From: Anaerolineae bacterium
GTDB taxonomy: Bacteria; Chloroflexota; Anaerolineae; JACIWR01
Reading direction: 5' to 3'
Length of the DNA: 7,443 bases
NCBI GenBank assembly: GCA_021162125.1
Contig: JAGGZG010000278.1
Coordinates: forward strand, 1 to 7,443
The position numbers and the translations under genes are program-made. Under the pieces are notes generated by a model. The model did no database searches. It saw only the letters and a list, made by a program, of their open reading frames with translations, and was not told the origin of the DNA. Shown one piece after another: positions 1 through 6,027 of the stretch. How positions within the stretch are numbered: position 1 is the first letter of the stretch; each line of letters opens with the position of its first letter.

Positions 1-169
1 GGCGGAACAGCAGGAAGCCCGCGTCGGCCAGACCCTCGTTGGGGCGGAAGCCCATCGTGGAGAAGCCACTCAACCCGGCACGCTCGTCGTGGAAGAAGAA
101 GTAGTGGCTCTCCCGCCAGAGAGGTTCCGGGCCGGGCGGGTGTTGGAGTTCATCGTCGGGATGGATCAT
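1..169 (-). CDS. N-terminal fragment of a conserved hypothetical protein (possibly DUF7064/7065-like)
   Basis: This is the first 56 residues of a protein whose remainder lies beyond the left edge. The ATG at 169 is preceded by AGGAG with a 5-base gap, a convincing ribosome binding site. The peptide opens MIHPDDELQHPPGPEPLW and continues with an aromatic-rich stretch (HYFFFHDE) and a GFRPNEGLAD segment. From memory, this pattern of an acidic/proline start, then 'LWRES-YF-F-D', then 'G-RPNEG-ADG', resembles uncharacterised DUF7064/DUF7065-type proteins, which are predicted beta-rich lipocalin-like folds of unknown activity. That assignment is tentative. No signal peptide or membrane segment is visible in the fragment. 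It follows the phosphotransferase-like gene on the same strand after a 192-base gap containing a palindromic repeat, so co-transcription is uncertain. No good promoter was recognised in that gap. Confidence 0.7.
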   Translation of the reverse strand, partial: MIHPDDELQHPPGPEPLWRESHYFFFHDERAGLSGFSTMGFRPNEGLADAGFLLFR

Positions 170-251
170 CGACGCTCCTGTGGCACACTGAGTGCGTATG
201 GGAAGCGTGGAAAACAGTTCTCCGCTTGTGCCGCTTTACCTGCTAACAGGC

Positions 252-308
252 CGTGATGCGTGCTGCGTGTTCCGTTCCACCATTACGCACCACGCACCAC
301 GCAACACG
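252..308. repeat. Imperfect palindrome of GCGTG/CACGC units (copy 1)
   Basis: The arms at 252-274 and 286-308 pair at about 19 of 23 positions around an 11-base loop. The right arm is built from tandem CACGCAC-type units. It matches the right arm of a second element at 6952-6974 at 20 of 23 positions, so the two belong to one dispersed family. It sits between the stop of the phosphotransferase-like gene (362) and the start of the next gene (169), where its RNA could act as a terminator or processing hairpin. No T-run follows it, so a terminator role is only a possibility. The rest of 170-361 shows no gene or recognisable promoter. Confidence 0.6.
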
Positions 309-361
309 TCCTGGAGGGTCAAAAGTGCACATCGAACCTGACTTTGTTTTCTTCGATCTCG

Positions 362-3300
362 CTAGGAACTCAAGGAAACAATCCCCCGGTTTCCGTCCAC
401 GGTGATTATCTGCCCATCGCGGAGATGGCGGGTGGCATCGCGCACGCCGGTCACCGCCGGAATGCCGTACTCGCGGGAGACGATGGCCCCGTGGGAGAGC
501 ATCCCCCCCGTCTCCAGCACCACTCCCCCCGCCGAGATGAACAATGGGGTCCAGGCGGGGTCGGTGTTCACCGTGACCAGGATCTCCCCCCGCTGCAACT
601 GATACGACTGGGCCAGGCTGGAGATGACGCGCGCGGGAGCGGTGATGCGGCCGGGACTGACCCCCACGCCACGAAGGAACGCCCCCGCCGGCAGGAACGA
701 CGTACCCTCAAAGCCGATCTCGCCGCGCAGAAACGTTGGCGGCAAAGTCGCGCCGTAGGCCGCGTACTCCTCCTTGCGGGCAGCTACCAGGTCGGGCACG
801 CTGGCATCGTCCCATCCCTGGCGGATCACCTGCACAATCTCGTCCAGGCGCAGGTAGAACACGTCCTCGATGGTCGTCACCAGTCCCCGCTCCAGGAAGC
901 GGCGACCGATCTCCAGGAAGACCCGCCGCCAGCGGAGGAAAATCATGTCCAGGTAGAAGCGCTGGTTTTCGCGGAAGACCATGTAGCGGTGTGTGTAGGA
1001 AAGCAGCAGTCTGAAGAAGGCCCGCCGTGGCCCATTGAGCATGGCTAATACTTGGCGCGTTGCTTCCTCCCGCTCGCGTACCTGGTGGGCCTCCAGAGTG
1101 TAGGGGTCTACCTCAACGCCAGAGGTGATGTACCCCTTCAACAGACTGACCACCATTGTCGGGTCATCCTCCCACGCAGGGCTGGAGATGTCGCGCGTGA
1201 TGGAGCGATGGCCGTAGTCGGTGATGAATCGCGTGAACTGCAACAGGAAGCGGCGTCCTTCTGCGCTGCCGGCCAGTCTGCCGAGAATCTCCTGGGGATC
1301 GGTCTGGCGGAAGATTTCAGCCACCACCGGGTTGGACAAAGCAGCCCGGCTCAGGTTCCACAGTGCCTTGTTAGTCTCGATAGTCTTGCTCCCTGGCAAA
1401 CCAGTGAGCAGCTTGGCCAGCAGTGTGCCGTCGTCACCGCACCAACGTCTCAGCACGTAGCGCAAAAGCTGGTACAGGCTCATGTTGTGTAACACCAATC
1501 CCCAGCGAATCAGGCGCAGGTGTTTGACGCCCAAACGTTCAATCTGGCCGAAATAGGCCAGCAGGTCCTCGTTAGAGGCATGGCTGAGATCAAAGCGGTC
1601 TAATTCCTCCAGGCGGGCCAGAAGTTGGGGGACGTATTCTTCCAGACGGCGATAATTGCGAAATATCAACCCATCCCGATCCAGGAGACACAGGCGCACC
1701 TCGACCAGCAGGCGACGGAGTAGGCGGAAGGGAGCTACACGCACCATCGCTGCATCCTCCGGAGGCAGGGCACTAAGCAGGGCATCGGTGCGCATAAAAG
1801 GAGGCACGTGCTCGAAAAGATCGCGCAGGATACCGGCGTTGAAGTACACGTGACCGCGATACAGGCGCAGCAATGGCCGCCCGCCAATGTCGCTCAGCCC
1901 GGTCACCTCCAGGGCCTCGGCCAGCATGTTCTTGCTCAATATCTGCCCGAAAATGGAATAGAACAGCGGCGAGACCACGTCGGCCCAGTATTCGTCGCCC
2001 CACACCCGGCTCCACAGGATGGCATCGGCTGATGGGCTGGGCAGGGTGGTGATGGGGCGGGCCTGGAGGACGTGCAGGCCATCGTCTGCCCAGGCCCACT
2101 CGATGTCCTGTGGGCCGTCGAAGTGGGACTCGATGCGCAGGGCTACCTCCGTCAGACGCCGAATCTGCTCGGCGGAGAGCAACGGCTGGCCGGTTTCCTG
2201 ATCCACTAGACGGCTATCCTCTTTGGTCACGACGTAGCGGTGCGGGGTGATCTGCCCGGACACGAGCGCCTCGCCCAGGCCGGGCGTGGCCTCGATGATC
2301 ACCTGCCCCCGGTCGCCCGTCACCGGGTTGGCGGTGAAGATCACGCCAGCGGTGATGGCTGGTACCATCTGCTGCACCAGGACGGCCATCGCCGGGTCTG
2401 GTTGTTCCTTTTCATCCTGTTCCCGCTGCTGCCGGTAGGCCATCGCCCGCGCCGACCAGAGTGACGCCCAGCACCGTTTCACTGCCTGGAGCAAAGCTGC
2501 CTCACCCCGCACGTCGAGCATGGTGTCCTGTTGTCCGGCGAAGGAGGCATCAGCCTGGTCCTCCGCCGTCGCCGAAGAGCGGACGGCCACGGCCAGCCCG
2601 TCGTCGCTGCCCGCCGTCGCACTCAGCTCGCGATAAGCGACGGTAATCTCTTCTGCTAAATCTGCCGGAATCTCGGCGGCAGCGAACAGCGCGGCAATCT
2701 CATCTGCGGGCACGCTCGCGATCAGCTCCGCCAAACCATTCGCCTGGACGAAGGTACGGTAGCCTGCTGTGGAGATGACGAATCCGGGGGGCACGGGTAA
2801 TCCGGCGTGGCGCAGCTCACCCAGGTTGGCTGCTTTCCCGCCGGCCAGGGCCCGGTCAGTGGCGGATACCTGGTCGAGGGCGAGAACGTAGCGGGGAGCA
2901 GGTCGGGGCACACCCAGGCGGATTGTCTCCAGCGCTTTCTCGACGTCCACTTGCGTATCCACACACCCGTCTTTCAGGAGTGGTATCACCATAGCCACCG
3001 GCGCGTCCCAGCCCAGGTCTTGCCCCAATTTCGTCACCTCCTCCAGGCCCATCTCCAGTTCCTTTTGACAGGCCACGGCGACGATGGCCCGGGGACGGTG
3101 TTTGCGGACGTATTCCACCGCCAACGAGCCGCCGGGGGCGACGCACACCCCGCCGTAACCGGCTTCCTCGGCGGCCCGGCGGAGACGGTTGATGGGGCAA
3201 GTCGGTTTGCAGGCTTTGCATTCCAGGCCATCCGGGCCGTAAGTCGCCTGGCATTTCTTACTATCGCGCAGGCAGTGGGGCAAAAGCAAAATGCGCTGGG

Positions 3301-3376
3301 CTGGGGGTATCTGCGCTAACTGTTCCGCCGCCGTGCTCGTGGATTCCATCAGACTCTCGTGTGTGGTATCAGCCAT
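362..3376 (-). CDS. DUF116 / PEP-synthase-type ATP-grasp / swivelling phosphohistidine fusion protein (rifampicin-phosphotransferase-like architecture)
   Basis: A 1004-residue fusion. Residues ~27-160 form a DUF116 domain with cysteines at 35, 42, 53, 56, 60, 78, 103 and 138, a VACQKELEMG motif and a GCVDTQVDVE motif; a metal or Fe-S site is plausible. Residues ~163-446 form the PEP-synthase ATP-binding domain (GGKAANLGEL, VRSSATAEDQADASFAGQQD, LQARPITTLP). Residues ~447-890 are a helical middle domain (e.g. RENQRFYLDMIFLRW, IEDVFYLRLDEI) resembling the substrate domain of rifampicin phosphotransferases. Residues ~903-1004 are the swivel domain, with catalytic His962 in GGMLSHGAIVSREYGIPAV. 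The protein stops there, so the C-terminal PEP/pyruvate barrel of PpsA and PPDK is absent and a PEP synthase label would be wrong. In the family, ATP phosphorylates the histidine, which passes phosphate to a substrate held by the middle domain. The substrate here is unknown. ATG 3376 is preferred because AAAGG lies 5 bases upstream; an in-frame TTG at 3430 would add 18 unconserved residues. Probably cytoplasmic, since no signal peptide is seen. Confidence 0.93.
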   Translation of the reverse strand: MADTTHESLMESTSTAAEQLAQIPPAQRILLLPHCLRDSKKCQATYGPDGLECKACKPTCPINRLRRAAEEAGYGGVCVAPGGSLAVEYVRKHRPRAIVAVACQKELEMGLEEVTKLGQDLGWDAPVAMVIPLLKDGCVDTQVDVEKALETIRLGVPRPAPRYVLALDQVSATDRALAGGKAANLGELRHAGLPVPPGFVISTAGYRTFVQANGLAELIASVPADEIAALFAAAEIPADLAEEITVAYRELSATAGSDDGLAVAVRSSATAEDQADASFAGQQDTMLDVRGEAALLQAVKRCWASLWSARAMAYRQQREQDEKEQPDPAMAVLVQQMVPAITAGVIFTANPVTGDRGQVIIEATPGLGEALVSGQITPHRYVVTKEDSRLVDQETGQPLLSAEQIRRLTEVALRIESHFDGPQDIEWAWADDGLHVLQARPITTLPSPSADAILWSRVWGDEYWADVVSPLFYSIFGQILSKNMLAEALEVTGLSDIGGRPLLRLYRGHVYFNAGILRDLFEHVPPFMRTDALLSALPPEDAAMVRVAPFRLLRRLLVEVRLCLLDRDGLIFRNYRRLEEYVPQLLARLEELDRFDLSHASNEDLLAYFGQIERLGVKHLRLIRWGLVLHNMSLYQLLRYVLRRWCGDDGTLLAKLLTGLPGSKTIETNKALWNLSRAALSNPVVAEIFRQTDPQEILGRLAGSAEGRRFLLQFTRFITDYGHRSITRDISSPAWEDDPTMVVSLLKGYITSGVEVDPYTLEAHQVREREEATRQVLAMLNGPRRAFFRLLLSYTHRYMVFRENQRFYLDMIFLRWRRVFLEIGRRFLERGLVTTIEDVFYLRLDEIVQVIRQGWDDASVPDLVAARKEEYAAYGATLPPTFLRGEIGFEGTSFLPAGAFLRGVGVSPGRITAPARVISSLAQSYQLQRGEILVTVNTDPAWTPLFISAGGVVLETGGMLSHGAIVSREYGIPAVTGVRDATRHLRDGQIITVDGNRGIVSLSS

Positions 3377-3403
3377 AATGACCTTTCTTCCTCGAGTATT
3401 CTC

Positions 3404-3431
3404 AGCATAGTAGTTTTGCGCTTTTTGCAAA
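3404..3431 (-). promoter_or_regulatory. Weak candidate sigma70-type promoter for the DUF116 fusion gene
   Basis: Reading leftward, TTTGCA (3431-3426) and TATGCT (3409-3404) are separated by 16 bases. The -10 box lies 27 bases before the ATG at 3376. Both boxes are poor matches, and a 6-bp hairpin (CGCTTT, loop GCAA, AAAGCG) overlaps the -35 region. The remainder of the gap upstream is filled by the dispersed repeat, which is why the promoter was sought here. Confidence 0.25.
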
Positions 3432-3452
3432 GCGTCTGTGGTTCGTCATTCG

Positions 3453-3548
3453 CCCCCCTCAGTCCCCCGCCCGCAAGGGGGAAGCCTGTCCTGAGCGCAG
3501 TCGAAGGGCCGGTCCTCCCCTCGTGGAACGGGGGGAGCTAGAGGGGCG
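3453..3548. repeat. Dispersed G/C-rich intergenic repeat (copy A)
   Basis: The unit runs from a C-rich left end (CCCCCCTCAGTCCCCCGCC), through GCAAGGGGG and the CCTGTCCTGAGCGCAGTCGA core, to a G-rich right end (GGAACGGGGGGAGCTAGAGG). The two ends are roughly complementary, and an inner CCCCC/GGGGG hairpin sits at the left. Positions 3453-3519 match 7377-7443 at 66 of 67 positions, with a single C/T difference. The right part (3477-3548) matches 7317-7364 apart from a 24-base block at 3493-3516 that is missing there. It lies between the ybeY stop and the next gene's start. No ORF is likely inside it. This type of element is familiar from Chloroflexota intergenic regions (from memory). Confidence 0.8.
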
Positions 3549-3591
3549 TGAGCCGTGCATAGCCACTTTGTGAAATCCACAAGGGTACTGT

Positions 3592-4083
3592 TCAGCATTT
3601 ATCCTCTCGCAAGGTGTGCAGAATTTCGTCCTGCCGCGCCCACATCACGGCTTTCTCCTCGGGTTGCGCGTGATCATAACCCAGCAAATGCAGCACGCCA
3701 TGTACGACCAGGAGTTGGATCTCGGCGGCCAGGGGATGGCCGGCCTCCACCGCCTGTTCCTGAGCGCGCGGGCAGGCGATGACCACGTCGCCTAGCATGA
3801 TGGGTGCATCTGGCGCTGTGACGAAGGCCGTATCCCTGCCTTCCTCGCCTGCCTCGCCGAAGGCCAGGACGTCGGTGGGGGCGTCCACTCCTCGGAAGCG
3901 GCGATTCAGGTCGTGAACCTCGTCGTCGTCGGTGATCACCACGCTGAGCTCACCCTGGCCCGTTACTCCCTCGTGAGCGAGAACGGCGAGCGCTGCCCGG
4001 CGGACGAGGTCGGCATCCACCAGCCGTTCGAACTGCGGGGCAATGTGCACGTCCACCGTAAACTCACTTGCTTGTGGATTCAT
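3592..4083 (-). CDS. ybeY: Endoribonuclease YbeY (16S rRNA maturation)
   Basis: A 163-residue protein of normal family length. YbeY is a zinc-dependent single-strand endoribonuclease that takes part in 16S rRNA 3'-end maturation and ribosome quality control in the cytoplasm. The metal-binding signature HGVLHLLGYDH is complete at residues 128-138 (His128, His132, His138). The upstream conserved block is also present: LNRRFRG at 60-66, including the conserved arginine region, and PTDVLAF at 69-75. The ATG at 4083 is chosen because AGGAGA sits 7 bases upstream and homologous sequence begins just after it. A longer in-frame ORF reaching 4152 would start inside the promoter. It is transcribed away from the DUF456 gene and precedes the DUF116 fusion gene by 215 bases of mostly repeat DNA. 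The usual partners phoH and era are not adjacent. Confidence 0.96.
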   Translation of the reverse strand: MNPQASEFTVDVHIAPQFERLVDADLVRRAALAVLAHEGVTGQGELSVVITDDDEVHDLNRRFRGVDAPTDVLAFGEAGEEGRDTAFVTAPDAPIMLGDVVIACPRAQEQAVEAGHPLAAEIQLLVVHGVLHLLGYDHAQPEEKAVMWARQDEILHTLREDKC

Positions 4084-4123
4084 CACCGGTCTCCTAAGTG
4101 CATAGCCTGGGACAGCGGTGCCT

Positions 4124-4152
4124 ATTCTAACACAGATGGGCGCGAGAAGCAA
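4124..4152 (-). promoter_or_regulatory. Sigma70-type promoter for ybeY
   Basis: Reading leftward, TTGCTT (4152-4147) is followed by a 17-base spacer and TAGAAT (4129-4124). The spacer ends in TGT, giving an extended -10 (TGTTAGAAT). Transcription would begin around 4117, leaving a leader of about 34 bases before the ATG at 4083. The box quality, the exact 17-base spacing and the position in the gap between divergent genes support the call. Confidence 0.65.
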
Positions 4153-4179
4153 GAAGCTATGCCGTCAGCCGGGGTGCTG

Positions 4180-4208
4180 TTGCCTTCTGGCTCGATGCCG
4201 TGTATAAT
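4180..4208 (+). promoter_or_regulatory. Sigma70-type promoter for the DUF456 gene
   Basis: TTGCCT (4180-4185), a 17-base spacer and a perfect TATAAT (4203-4208). The expected start of transcription near 4215 gives a leader of about 50 bases before the ATG at 4267. It points away from the ybeY promoter; the two -35 boxes are 27 bases apart (4153-4179), so the promoters do not overlap. Confidence 0.7.
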
Positions 4209-4266
4209 GGCGGGGTGTTTCGGTGGCGGCGCGTTGGCTTTCCACGGTTTCCAAGAAGGTTACGAC

Positions 4267-4752
4267 ATGGAAGTGGACTGGTGGGCCATCTTGGCTCTCA
4301 TCGTCATGCTGGTGGGTCTGGCAGGCGTTTTCCTGCCCGTGGTGCCCGGCGTGGCCCTGATCTGGCTGGCCGCGGTGGGTTATGCCGTGGCCGACGGCTT
4401 CACTCACGTGGGGCCACTGACACTGGCCTTGCTCACCCTGCTGGGGCTGTTGGGCGTGACGGCGGAACTGTGGATGAGCAGCCTGGGCGGGAAAGCGGGT
4501 GGCGCATCGTGGTGGTCACTGTTAACCGGGTTTCTGCTGGGGCTCCTCGGCCTGGTGTTCTTCTCCCTGCCGGGAGCGGTGATCGGCACAGTATTGGGGG
4601 TGCTAGGCATGGAGGCCTGGCGGCGGGAGGGTGATTGGCGCGAGGCGGTGAAGGCCAGCGGCGGATGGTTGGCCGGTTGGTTGCTATCGATAGTGGTACA
4701 ATTCCTCATCAGCCTGGCGATGATCGCCATTTTCCTCTGGCGGGTGTTGTAA
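4267..4752 (+). CDS. DUF456 family integral membrane protein
   Basis: A 161-residue, very hydrophobic protein of unknown function. The two conserved DUF456 half-motifs are visible: GVFLPVVPGVALIWLA at 20-35 and SLPGAVIGTVLGVLG at 100-114. Predicted membrane segments lie at about 6-24, 26-43, 50-68, 84-114 (possibly two short ones) and 134-158. A charged loop (MEAWRREGDWREAVK, 115-129) precedes the last segment. The glycine-rich repeated pattern suggests tight helix packing. The ORF is open upstream to 3913, but that extension is antisense to ybeY. The ATG at 4267 has AGAAGG 7 bases before it and lies about 50 bases downstream of a strong promoter. It is a single-gene transcript facing etfA, with a hairpin between their ends. 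The family is broadly conserved in bacteria, and the context gives no clue to its substrate. Confidence 0.88.
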   Translation: MEVDWWAILALIVMLVGLAGVFLPVVPGVALIWLAAVGYAVADGFTHVGPLTLALLTLLGLLGVTAELWMSSLGGKAGGASWWSLLTGFLLGLLGLVFFSLPGAVIGTVLGVLGMEAWRREGDWREAVKASGGWLAGWLLSIVVQFLISLAMIAIFLWRVL

Positions 4753-4757
4753 AGGTC

Positions 4758-4790
4758 AAGTGCCCGGCACTTGTCAAGTGCCGGGCACTT
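4758..4790. terminator. Perfect 15-bp hairpin between convergent genes (candidate bidirectional terminator)
   Basis: AAGTGCCCGGCACTT (4758-4772), the loop GTC, then its exact complement AAGTGCCGGGCACTT (4776-4790). Each arm is itself an almost perfect palindrome with a single central base. On the + strand the stem is followed by TTCGTAATTT, a weak T-tract, which suits termination of the DUF456 transcript. On the minus strand no T-run follows. It begins 6 bases after the DUF456 stop and lies 22 bases past the etfA stop. It may alternatively be a member of another dispersed repeat family. Confidence 0.65.
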
Positions 4791-4811
4791 TCGTAATTTC
4801 ATAAGCTGCTC

Positions 4812-6011
4812 TTATTTGTTCAGCCGCTTGCGGAACGCTTCCGTGAGAGCCGGTACCACTTTGAACAGGTCGCCCACGATGCCGTAGTTGGCGATCTGGA
4901 AGATGGGCGCTTCGGGGTCCTTGTTGATAGCCACGATGACCTTGCTGGTCTTCATCCCCGCCTGATGCTGAATGGCCCCACTGATCCCACAGGCAATGTA
5001 CAGGTCGGGCCGCACAGTGCGCCCGGTCTGGCCCACCTGATGGGCGTAGGGAATCCACCCGGCGTCTACTGCCGCGCGGGATGCGCCCACCGCACCACCC
5101 AGCACCTCGGCCAGCTCGCGAATGGGCTCGAAGCCCTCGGGTCCTTTCACCCCGCGTCCACCGGAGACGATGATTTTGGCATCCGCCAGGTTTACCTCAC
5201 CTTCCTCCACGATGAAATCCACCACTTTGCTGGCGATGTCCTCTTCGCCCATGATCGCTTTCTCGCGCACGATCTGGCCCTGGCGGGTGGGATCGGGCAC
5301 GGGCATCTCGAACACGCGATGGCGCACGGTGGCCATCTGTGGACGATGGTTGGGGCACTTGATGGTGGCCATGATGTTCCCGCCGAAAGCCGGGCGGGTC
5401 TGGAGCAGCAGGTTGGTGTCGGGCTCAATGTCCAGGCCGGTGCAGTCGGCGGTCAGGCCGGTGTAGAGTTGGGTGGCGACCGCGCCCGCCAGGTCGCGCC
5501 CACGGGAGCTCGCGCCCAGCAGGAAAATCTCCGGCTTGTATTTGCGCACCAATTCCACCAGGCAACGGGCGTAGGGATCGGTGCGATACACGCTCAGCGT
5601 GGGGTCATCTACCAGGAACACGCGATCCGCGCCGTAGGCGATGGCCTCTTCGGCGATGTGCTCCACGTTGTGACCCAGCACACAGGCGGTGAGCGTCGTC
5701 CCCAATCGGTCGGCCAGCTTGCGGCCCTGGCCGGTCATCTCCCAGGAGATTGAGCCCGCCTCGCCTTTGAACTGCTCGACCCACACCCACACACCCTGGT
5801 AGGCGCTGATGTCTTCGACTTCGACTTTCTTCACCTCGGGCAGGCTCAGGGCCTCTACCGGGCATTCCGAGATGCAGGCCCCGCAGGCCGTGCAGGTCTC
5901 GTCCACGACGGCAATATTTTCTTCATCCAGGCGCAGGGACCCAAAGGGGCAAGCTTCCACGCAGGCCCCGCAGCCGATGCATTCCTCACGGTTAATCTCT
6001 AGCAGTGCCAA
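4812..6011 (-). CDS. etfA: Electron transfer flavoprotein alpha subunit with N-terminal 2x[4Fe-4S] ferredoxin domain
   Basis: A 399-residue protein; ordinary EtfA has about 310-330, and the excess is the ferredoxin module. Cysteines 11, 14, 17 and 21 (CIGCGACVEACP) and 40, 43, 46 and 50 (CTACGACISECP) are two complete 4Fe-4S motifs. An EtfA N-terminal domain follows from about residue 69. The C-terminal FAD domain at 283-399 has SGGRGVKGPEGF, GASRAAVDAGW, QVGQTGRTV, GISGAIQHQAGMK and INKDPEAPIF, all intact. With EtfB it forms a cytoplasmic flavoprotein that passes electrons between acyl-CoA dehydrogenases or other flavoenzymes and quinone or ferredoxin pools. The fused ferredoxin is seen in some bifurcating systems (caffeyl-CoA reductase CarE, lactate dehydrogenase LctC). 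The start is TTG at 6011, 6 bases after a perfect AGGAGG. The ORF is open to 6098, but that part overlaps the end of etfB and is not ETF sequence. The gap to etfB is 16 bases, so the two form one operon. Confidence 0.95.
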   Translation of the reverse strand: MALLEINREECIGCGACVEACPFGSLRLDEENIAVVDETCTACGACISECPVEALSLPEVKKVEVEDISAYQGVWVWVEQFKGEAGSISWEMTGQGRKLADRLGTTLTACVLGHNVEHIAEEAIAYGADRVFLVDDPTLSVYRTDPYARCLVELVRKYKPEIFLLGASSRGRDLAGAVATQLYTGLTADCTGLDIEPDTNLLLQTRPAFGGNIMATIKCPNHRPQMATVRHRVFEMPVPDPTRQGQIVREKAIMGEEDIASKVVDFIVEEGEVNLADAKIIVSGGRGVKGPEGFEPIRELAEVLGGAVGASRAAVDAGWIPYAHQVGQTGRTVRPDLYIACGISGAIQHQAGMKTSKVIVAINKDPEAPIFQIANYGIVGDLFKVVPALTEAFRKRLNK

Positions 6012-6017
6012 CGTAAT

Positions 6018-6023
6018 CCTCCT
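6018..6023 (-). promoter_or_regulatory. Ribosome binding site fixing the TTG start of etfA
   Basis: A perfect AGGAGG in the 16-base gap between the etfB stop and TTG 6011, with 6-base spacing. No ATG or GTG in frame is compatible with homology to the protein start, so this site decides the start codon. Confidence 0.85.
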
Positions 6024-6027
6024 ATGG

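Noticed and set aside
260..1048. A 262-codon rightward ORF opposite the 3' end of the DUF116 fusion gene.
   Set aside because: It is antisense to the swivel and middle domains, whose motifs are conserved. Its translation is rich in His/Gln/Pro/Arg with no domain pattern, as expected for a shadow in GC-rich DNA.
362..3376. Annotation of the large gene as PEP synthase (ppsA) or PPDK.
   Set aside because: The protein ends right after the phosphohistidine domain, so the C-terminal PEP/pyruvate-binding barrel required for those reactions is missing.
3377..3430. Upstream TTG start for the DUF116 fusion protein.
   Set aside because: The extra 18 residues are not family-like, the region overlaps the likely promoter, and ATG 3376 has the better ribosome binding site.
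3453..3548. CRISPR-like array or attachment site.
   Set aside because: The repeats are not regularly spaced with unique spacers, and there are no cas, integrase or tRNA genes nearby.
4965..5753. A 262-codon rightward ORF opposite etfA.
   Set aside because: It lies wholly antisense to conserved ETF sequence, has no ribosome binding site of note and shows low-complexity His/Gly/Gln composition.
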